Source of the DNA: Flavobacteriaceae bacterium
GTDB lineage: Bacteria > Bacteroidota > Bacteroidia > Flavobacteriales > Flavobacteriaceae
Length of the DNA stretch: 64,000 bases
Direction: 5' to 3'
NCBI GenBank assembly: GCA_004762155.1
Contig: SIHP01000010.1
Location: 124,001 to 188,000 of the forward strand
The translations under genes were made by a program, and so were the position numbers. Shown one piece after another: positions 58,898-64,000 of the stretch (its first letter is position 1; each line of letters begins with the position of its first letter). The notes under the pieces were generated by a model. That model was not told the DNA's origin and did no database searches. It was given only the letters and a program-made list of their open reading frames with translations.

Positions 58898-59089
58898 CTA
58901 ACAATAATAAGTTCCTTCTGCTGGTATATAACAGCAAACTTTTACATTATTTTCAAATATAAATGAACCATCTCCACCACATGGAAAATCTATTACTATT
59001 GGACCTACTCTATCTAATCTTCCTCCATTAATTTCTTGCTGTTGAGACTTACTTAGACTTTTTCCTAATTTAGAAATGTTTGTTAACAT
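58898..59089 (-). CDS. double-glycine-leader Cys-rich peptide 2 (bacteriocin/RiPP-like precursor)
   Basis: Small protein of 63 residues. Leader MLTNISKLGKSLSKSQQQEI followed by NGG; mature part RLDRVGPIVIDFPCGGDG then SFIFENNVKVCCYIPAEG and TYYC. The core CGGDGSFI, VKVCCY and GTYxC are shared with peptide 1 while the residues between vary, so the pair is under constraint and probably real. Each has its own terminator. Four Cys fit two disulphides or thioether-type modification. No immunity or export gene is evident next to it. Confidence 0.82.
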   Translation of the reverse strand: MLTNISKLGKSLSKSQQQEINGGRLDRVGPIVIDFPCGGDGSFIFENNVKVCCYIPAEGTYYC

Positions 59090-59183
59090 AATTTTAGTTT
59101 TTTAGTTTATTAATTCCCCCCTAAATTAAAAAAATAAACTATTTGTGTTCTCTATTTAACCTTTTTCGTATCAGTATATAATC

Positions 59184-59219
59184 CAACTATTTAAATTTGA
59201 TTTAAAATTTAAATAGTTG
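59184..59219 (-). terminator. hairpin after the TPR gene
   Basis: Perfect 15-bp arms CAACTATTTAAATTT (59184-59198) / AAATTTAAATAGTTG (59205-59219), 8 bases past the TPR gene stop; no good T run on the minus strand follows. Confidence 0.5.
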
Positions 59220-59227
59220 AGTTAATA

Positions 59228-59761
59228 TTACTTTTTCTTTTTCCTGTTTTTTTTATTTAAAACTTTCTTTTTCGATTTCTTTTTGGGCAATTTTCCCTTG
59301 ATACGTTCTCTTTCGTCTTTGATTACTTGCATATACTCATTATTAAATACGTATTCTTTTGCTTGTTTTAAAAAACTTAATGCCTTTTTGTACTCTTTTA
59401 ATTGTTCATACAAATTTGCTTTTTTTGTATATAAAACCGCTTTATCGGAACCTTTAATTGTCAATGCAAAATCGATTAATCGTTCCGCTTCTTTTAAATC
59501 TTCGTTCCATAAAAGGACATTTATATAATGTGAATACACTTCTAAGGCGTGAATATTTTCTGATAAAGCTTCTGCATAATATGCCTTTGCCTTTTCGTAA
59601 TCAATTAACTTTTCGGCATAAATACGTCCCATTAAACATAAGGCAACTGTGTTTTTTTCATCGTAAGACAAAGCATAGGTTAACGACTCTATCGTTTCTT
59701 CTAAATCATACGGATAGGCGTCTAATGCTTTAAATATATAATTATTGGCTAATGTGCTCAT
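59228..59761 (-). CDS. TPR protein with lysine-rich tail
   Basis: Protein of 177 residues with about four TPR-like helix pairs (EETIESLTYALSYDEKNTVA, KAKAYYAEALSENIHALEVY, ALSFLKQAKEYVFNNEYMQV) and a very basic C-terminus (LPKKKSKKKVLNKKNRKKKK), which could touch RNA or the ribosome. No signal peptide, so cytoplasmic. It lies 20 bases downstream of prfH on the same strand and is probably the last gene of the RtcB-PrfH operon. Its role in that operon is not known to me; the basic tail suggests nucleic acid contact. Confidence 0.72.
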   Translation of the reverse strand: MSTLANNYIFKALDAYPYDLEETIESLTYALSYDEKNTVALCLMGRIYAEKLIDYEKAKAYYAEALSENIHALEVYSHYINVLLWNEDLKEAERLIDFALTIKGSDKAVLYTKKANLYEQLKEYKKALSFLKQAKEYVFNNEYMQVIKDERERIKGKLPKKKSKKKVLNKKNRKKKK

Positions 59762-59781
59762 TTTTAGTTTTCTTTTTTCAA

Positions 59782-60471
59782 TTAGAACTCTCTTCGCAAA
59801 TCATTCTTTAATTCATTACGTTTTGTTCTAAAAGATTTATCTTTTTTCTTCTGTTTAAAATCTGAACCTGTAAAAACTCTAACCGGATTTCCTCTTTGTA
59901 ATGTTAAGTGGTTTTCCCATTCGTTTTGTATAGATTCTTTTAACTGATTGATATTATGCTTCGCTATCTTTTCTTTTAATCGTTGAATTGCTATCTTTTT
60001 ATTTTGATGTTGTGAACGACTATCAGATACTAATACTTGAACTCCTGTTTTCAAATGCTTTGCTCTTACTGCCGAACTTACTTTATTTACGTGTTGTCCG
60101 CCAGCTCCTGAACTTCTTATAGCCTGAAATTGGATTTCGTGTTCTTGTATTGTTTTTTTTTGATATTGATGCAGTTCATTACAACCAATAAACCAGTTTT
60201 TACGTTTGTTATATTTTCTAAAAGTTGATGTTCCAATCCATTGAATAGTACCTAACCAGTTTTTTAAAAACTTTGGAAGCTCTTTTCCTTTAATCTCTAT
60301 ACTTACTGATTGCACTGTCCCGTTTTCAATACCGTTTTCTTTATGTAAAATTGAATATTCTATTGAATTGTTCGTCAACTCCTTTAAAAATACTTTTAAT
60401 ATTTTAGCCACCACCCAAGCACATTCTGCTGGTCCTTTGGAAGCTGTTAATTGTATTATTTTGGTGTCCAT
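59782..60471 (-). CDS. prfH: peptide chain release factor homologue, RF-H type
   Basis: Protein of 229 residues, shorter than RF1/RF2. The catalytic GGQ loop is at residues 124-126 in IRSSGAGGQHVNKVSSAVR, followed by SDSRSQHQNKKIAIQRL. The codon-recognition domain of true release factors is replaced by a different N-terminal half (ITASKGPAECAWV-type start). This is the PrfH group, known to act with a dedicated RtcB ligase in rescue and repair of ribosomes cut in the 16S decoding region. The rtcB gene is two genes upstream on the same strand. Spacing to the neighbours is about 20-30 bases, so co-transcription is likely. Confidence 0.9.
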   Translation of the reverse strand: MDTKIIQLTASKGPAECAWVVAKILKVFLKELTNNSIEYSILHKENGIENGTVQSVSIEIKGKELPKFLKNWLGTIQWIGTSTFRKYNKRKNWFIGCNELHQYQKKTIQEHEIQFQAIRSSGAGGQHVNKVSSAVRAKHLKTGVQVLVSDSRSQHQNKKIAIQRLKEKIAKHNINQLKESIQNEWENHLTLQRGNPVRVFTGSDFKQKKKDKSFRTKRNELKNDLRREF

Positions 60472-60498
60472 TTTTTAATTTGTTCTCCTTTAGTTTTA

Positions 60499-61041
60499 CT
60501 AAGGCATTTTTGATAACAATGGATTTCCTATCGGATTTTTTCCTTGCGCAACTAATTCAACTGCTGTTTTAACAGCCCAGCAATTATTGCTTGAATGAAT
60601 ATTGCTGTAAAAACTTAATAATGTTTTCAGAGCAACAATATGCCAACCATTTACTGTTGTTGTTTCTAAACTTGTTGCTTCAAAAAAATCGATAGTTGTA
60701 CGCACTTCTCTTCCAATATCTAACCATATCGTTTTTTCGTAACGTCTAAAATTTTCGTCACTTGGTAAATGATCATAACGTGTCCATACTTTTTCAAATC
60801 CTTCTTCTAATAAAATGCGCATTACTTGTGCTACATTTTTAGGATGTACAAAAATGTCTATGTCTTTATGGTCGTGTGCGTGTTTGTATTCTGTGTGGTT
60901 TTCTTCAGACATAAAATGCCAAGCCCATCCTCCAGAAATTACAATCCATTGTTTTAATTTTTCTAATATTTCTAGTCCTAACTCTATTCTATAATTAGGC
61001 CATAATTCTCCGTATCTTTTTATGTTGTGTTTTGCTCCCAC
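60499..61041 (-). CDS. nucleotidyltransferase-fold protein in the RtcB-PrfH operon
   Basis: Protein of 180 residues. It has the minimal nucleotidyltransferase pattern: glycine pair in VISGGWAWHF (37-43), then the metal motif HKDIDIFVHP with Asp60 and Asp62, and a possible third acidic residue in TTIDFFEAT. This resembles MNT/AbiEii-like or LinA-like proteins. Placed between prfH and rtcB on the same strand (27 bases before prfH, about 80 after rtcB), it could add nucleotides to RNA or modify a protein in the repair pathway. That job is inferred from position only. Confidence 0.75.
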   Translation of the reverse strand: MGAKHNIKRYGELWPNYRIELGLEILEKLKQWIVISGGWAWHFMSEENHTEYKHAHDHKDIDIFVHPKNVAQVMRILLEEGFEKVWTRYDHLPSDENFRRYEKTIWLDIGREVRTTIDFFEATSLETTTVNGWHIVALKTLLSFYSNIHSSNNCWAVKTAVELVAQGKNPIGNPLLSKMP

Positions 61042-61120
61042 TTTCTTTTTATTTTGACAAGTATTAAGTTCAACTAAGTTTTAAAACTCTGTACTTTATA
61101 CTAATTACTCAATACTAATT

Positions 61121-62512
61121 TTACTTATCCATTCTTACAATTTTTGGTGTAAAGGTTCCTAAAACGACAACCAATTCTTGCTGATTCGCCATCACTTTTC
61201 TAATGTCTTTGTATGCCATTGGTGCCTCATCTATTCCGCCTCCAATTAAACTAACGCCGTTCATATTCAATTGATGTTTGATATCGCTATTCTTGAACTT
61301 TTCTTTACATTTTCTACGAGAATGCTTGCGCCCTGCTCCGTGAGAAGCGGAATTCAAACTCTCTTCGTTACCCAAACCACGAACAATGTATCCTGGCGCT
61401 GTCATTGACCCTGGAATAATTCCCAACTCGTTTTTATGCGCTGGTGTTGCTCCTTTTCTGTGTACAATTAACTCTTGCCCGTTTACTTGTTCTTTCCAAG
61501 CAAAATTGTGATGATTCTCTATTTTAGCTATCGCTTTTGAACCTAACAACTTCCCTATTCGTTTGTGAATATTATCGTGACATGCCTTAGCATAATCACC
61601 AGCTAAGTTCATTGCCAACCAATATTCTTGTCCGTCGTGCGTATTTAAATCTAACCACGCCAAATGCTGAACGTTTTTTGGTAACGGACATTGTTTTGTT
61701 GCCAAATAGGTATAATGCTTGGCAATATTTGCACCTAAACCCCTACTTCCGCTATGCGTTAACAAACCAACATATTCGCCAACTGGCAATTGAAATTCGT
61801 TGTTTGGTTCGGTAATATTTACCGTTCCGAACTCTACAAAATGATTTCCTCCTCCTGAGGTTCCTAATTGTTTGTAGGCTTTTATTTTTAAACGTTTTAA
61901 CAACGGAATATCATTAAATTCTGCACGTTCAAATATTTCGTGGTCGTGTTTAATTTTGTGTGTTTCATACATTCCGAATTTTGTGTGTTCGGATAATATG
62001 TTTTCTAACTGGTGCTTTTTTCCTTTTAAATAGGAAGCTTTTACTGGATACACAGTTAAACACATTCTGCAACCAATGTCTACACCAACTCCATACGGAA
62101 TTACAGCATTTTCTGTGGCTAAAACTCCGCCAATTGGCAATCCGTAACCAGAATGTGCGTCTGGCATTAAAGCTCCTTTTACGGCTATAGGTAATTTTAA
62201 AGCGTCATATAATTGATATTTTGCTTGATCATCAATTTCATTTTCTCCGTAAATTGAAAAAGGTGCTCTTGTGTTTCTTAATTTATGTTTTTGCACCTCA
62301 ACTGGTTTTACCAATCCTTCAGCTACTTTTCCCCAAATTGCATTTCCTTCATATTTTTCAGGTTCTAATAATACCTGCTTTGCTTCTTCTAAAATGCGTT
62401 CTTTCTTTTCTCTTTTGCGATATCGGTTTATTTGTCCTAATGCAATATTTATGCTATTATTCTTTGGAAATCCTAAATTGATTAGGTCTTTTCCTTTTAA
62501 TTTCTTTCCCAT
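61121..62512 (-). CDS. rtcB: RNA-splicing ligase RtcB (RtcB2/PrfH-linked type)
   Basis: GTP- and Mn-dependent RNA ligase of 463 residues that joins 2',3'-cyclic phosphate or 3'-phosphate ends to 5'-OH ends. Family motifs: MPDAHSGYGLPIGGVLA, GVGVDIGCRMC with the metal Cys, LGTSGGGNHFVEF, LTHSGSRGLGANIA, GSMTAPGYIVRG, and the guanylylation His391 in SASHGAGRKHSRR. The association with prfH marks the subgroup thought to heal cleaved ribosomal RNA. The start overlaps the end of the basic hypothetical gene by 16 bases, so the two are co-translated. Confidence 0.95.
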   Translation of the reverse strand: MGKKLKGKDLINLGFPKNNSINIALGQINRYRKREKKERILEEAKQVLLEPEKYEGNAIWGKVAEGLVKPVEVQKHKLRNTRAPFSIYGENEIDDQAKYQLYDALKLPIAVKGALMPDAHSGYGLPIGGVLATENAVIPYGVGVDIGCRMCLTVYPVKASYLKGKKHQLENILSEHTKFGMYETHKIKHDHEIFERAEFNDIPLLKRLKIKAYKQLGTSGGGNHFVEFGTVNITEPNNEFQLPVGEYVGLLTHSGSRGLGANIAKHYTYLATKQCPLPKNVQHLAWLDLNTHDGQEYWLAMNLAGDYAKACHDNIHKRIGKLLGSKAIAKIENHHNFAWKEQVNGQELIVHRKGATPAHKNELGIIPGSMTAPGYIVRGLGNEESLNSASHGAGRKHSRRKCKEKFKNSDIKHQLNMNGVSLIGGGIDEAPMAYKDIRKVMANQQELVVVLGTFTPKIVRMDK

Positions 62513-63192
62513 GATATTTCTTCTTTGATTACCTGTGCTACCTGATAATTTTTTAAAGCTTTTAAATATTTCTTTGCTTTTAATTTATCTTTTTTAACTT
62601 TTGGTACACTCCAATAATCTTTATTATTCCAACCATTTAACTTTTGGTCAGTTTTATAATATTCTTTCTTTAAAAGTTGTTGTTCTAATAAAGCGTATTC
62701 ACTTTCTAACAACGGGTCTATTCTTTTTGAGTGTGTTATATAGGCTCTTGAATATTTAATCCTATAAGCTCCTTTAGGTATTCGTATATAAAATCGCTTC
62801 CTCAGTTTTTTGTTACAATCTTTATACTGATATACAGTACACATAGCTTGTGCTTTAGCCGTTAACCTATTAAACTGTTTTTTAGAAATGGTTGGAAAAT
62901 CTTTATAGATTAGATATTTAGAAACTTGATGAAACCATTGTTTATCGGCTTCAGGTTTTGTGCGTCCCCAGAATTTTTTCTCTATAATATCATAAAGTTC
63001 TAGGATATGCTTTTTGTTTCTATATCGGTCTACATTTTGAGTTATTACAACTTCTTTAAACCAACCATGTCGTACAGGTGTTGCTAATTTTATATAGCCT
63101 AAATTTCTAATTTCGTCACTAATTTCCCATTGTCTCTTTTGAATACCTTTAACTTCCTTTTGTCTTTGTTCTTTAAGGTGTTTTGGTTTCAA
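62497..63192 (-). CDS. basic hypothetical protein heading the RtcB-PrfH operon
   Basis: Protein of 231 residues, very rich in Lys and Arg, with no signal peptide or membrane segment. Notable stretches are ATPVRHGWFKEVVITQNVDR, YIRIPKGAYRIKYSRAYITH and KLNGWNNKDYWSVPKVKKDK. I do not recognise a domain; the composition and Tyr/Arg pattern suggest RNA binding. It overlaps rtcB by 16 bases. A gene so coupled to rtcB may recruit the damaged RNA or ribosome to the ligase, but this is only an inference. Confidence 0.75.
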   Translation of the reverse strand: MKPKHLKEQRQKEVKGIQKRQWEISDEIRNLGYIKLATPVRHGWFKEVVITQNVDRYRNKKHILELYDIIEKKFWGRTKPEADKQWFHQVSKYLIYKDFPTISKKQFNRLTAKAQAMCTVYQYKDCNKKLRKRFYIRIPKGAYRIKYSRAYITHSKRIDPLLESEYALLEQQLLKKEYYKTDQKLNGWNNKDYWSVPKVKKDKLKAKKYLKALKNYQVAQVIKEEISWERN

Positions 63193-63265
63193 TGAACATC
63201 TGTTTGTCTTTTTACAACCTTTCGGATATTATAAGCTCATAGTTGATGTGAAAATGAAGCATAAA

Positions 63266-63295
63266 AAAATCCGAAACTTTTTGGCTTCGGATTTT
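63266..63295 (-). terminator. terminator of a short ORF unit
   Basis: AAAATCCGAA (63266-63275) / TTCGGATTTT (63286-63295), T run on the minus strand, 22 bases past the short frame at 63317-63400. Confidence 0.85.
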
Positions 63296-63316
63296 CATAT
63301 ACAGGTAAGATATTAT

Positions 63317-63400
63317 TTATCTATGAAGAAAATCGCGAAGCATGTGTACCATAGAATCTGATTCTATTACTGTACTAATGTTTAATTGGTATTTGAACAT
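63317..63400 (-). CDS. candidate 27-residue peptide
   Basis: ATG at 63398-63400, TAA at 63317-63319: MFKYQLNISTVIESDSMV then HMLRDFLHR. It lies downstream of a promoter-like TTTG (20 bases) TAGATTTG on the minus strand near 63470-63500 and upstream of a terminator. May be a leader peptide or mark a small RNA; no homology recognised. Confidence 0.35.
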   Translation of the reverse strand: MFKYQLNISTVIESDSMVHMLRDFLHR

Positions 63401-63499
63401 TTACTTCGTTTTAAATTGTTATTATTTTATTGTTTTGCGTCTGTACCTTTGTACTGAACTGCGATGCAAATCTATATTGTTTTTTTGAACCACACAAAT

Positions 63500-63582
63500 A
63501 AAATTTTAATTTATTTTACTGATAACCAATTACTTAAATTAAAATTAGACATTATTATTCTTGTCCACATTTTGTAGATTAT
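63500..63582 (-). repeat. paralogous promoter-region block, copy 2
   Basis: Counterpart of 57767-57846 (same order of short blocks, including TTATTATTCTTGTCC and GATAACCAATTA). Followed on the minus strand by a good -33/-7 pair and a short ORF unit. Confidence 0.65.
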
Positions 63583-63665
63583 TTAATTGACTGATGCTTT
63601 ATTATGTACCTTTTGTGCTACACGATTCAAATTGAGATTCAGGTTTTAATATTTTTGCAAAAAAA

Positions 63666-63693
63666 AAGCATCCAAATTTTAATTTGGACGCTT
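63666..63693 (-). terminator. terminator of a short ORF unit
   Basis: AAGCATCCAAATT (63666-63678) / AATTTGGACGCTT (63681-63693), one G-U pair on the minus strand, with a T run. Very similar to the one at 57948-57974. Confidence 0.82.
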
Positions 63694-63715
63694 TTAGTTT
63701 TTTATACTATTAATT

Positions 63716-63781
63716 TTACCTGAAATACAACTCACAAAGTCGCATTTTTGCGTCCTGATATGTGATTTTTGATATTGTCAT
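63716..63781 (-). CDS. candidate 21-residue peptide
   Basis: ATG at 63779-63781, TAA at 63716-63718: MTISKITYQDAKMRLCELYF then R. A terminator lies 23 bases downstream. Too short to judge by coding statistics; kept because it has the same ORF-terminator layout as three other units in the window. Confidence 0.3.
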   Translation of the reverse strand: MTISKITYQDAKMRLCELYFR

Positions 63782-64000
63782 AGGTTAAATTTTTAGTTTT
63801 TATTTTGTTTATAAAATATATAGAGAATCTTATTCTCTTTTAATTGTCTTTTTGTGAATGCCTATGGCATTTATAGTATTTCCACTACTTTTCCATACAC
63901 ATTTTTAGTCCATCAGTTAATTCTACCGTGATTGTTACCTATTTGTAAGCCTCTTTTTTCGTTTTTACCTTTTACAAGGTGTGTAAAACAGTTTCCTCGA
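63782..64000. other. window end, possible decayed small gene
   Basis: No complete gene. On the minus strand 63830-63950 can be read as VTITVELTDGLKMCMEK, a stop, then WKYYKCHRHSQKDN, which may be a decayed short protein. Confidence is low. Confidence 0.2.

Overview
The window is strongly AT-rich and reads as a chromosome segment of a marine, alginate-degrading Bacteroidota bacterium, most likely family Flavobacteriaceae. The evidence is SusC/SusD pairs, type IX secretion (T9SS) C-terminal sorting domains, promoters of the Bacteroidota TTTG / TAnnTTTG type, very few Shine-Dalgarno sequences, and LytTR and FCD-type GntR regulators. No rRNA, integrase, transposase or CRISPR array was seen.

Layout. 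(1) 1-2450: the end of a LuxR-type regulator, a lipoprotein and an AAA+ ATPase. (2) 2865-11188: a PL6 alginate lyase, then KDG/KDPG metabolism (kdgK, eda, a truncated LacI protein, a full LacI regulator with two palindromic operators), a hexuronate-type MFS transporter and a GntR regulator. (3) 11404-26206: an alginate utilisation locus on the minus strand (T9SS protein, PL6, heparinase II/III-like lyase, PL17, SusC, SusD, PKD lipoprotein). Three promoters carry tandem 13-bp TGGTTAACCA operators, so three transcription units are likely. (4) 26339-29498: an unknown protein, a TPR histidine kinase and a LytTR regulator.

(5) 29692-42973: a probable exopolysaccharide region. It has a receiver-GT2 fusion, a giant GT-C-like membrane protein, an Ig-like exported protein, a membrane-anchored GH5-like hydrolase, a GT4, a Wzx-like flippase, a STAS protein and a TPR/beta-barrel porin. 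(6) 43031-51917: a T9SS protein and a seven-gene signalling operon (receiver, H-NOX, PAS kinase, FIST, kinase, Hpt, LytTR regulator). A recurring AlgR/LytTR-like motif (ACCATTCGTC, often with a second copy 21 bp away) lies upstream of this operon, the T9SS gene, the GT4, the receiver-GT2 gene and an unannotated small transcript. My main inference is a nitric-oxide-responsive phosphorelay that controls exopolysaccharide and surface genes through LytTR instead of cyclic-di-GMP.

(7) 52124-54773: a decayed slipin fragment, a lipoprotein pseudogene and an intact slipin. (8) 55098-57475: decayed tRNA pieces, a YkuK-like gene and seven tRNA genes, several with unusual structure. (9) 57500-59089: short ORF/terminator units and two paralogous Cys-rich double-glycine-leader peptides. 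(10) 59228-63192: a TPR protein and an RNA/ribosome repair operon (rtcB, a nucleotidyltransferase, prfH and a basic unknown protein), followed by more short ORF/terminator units to the end.
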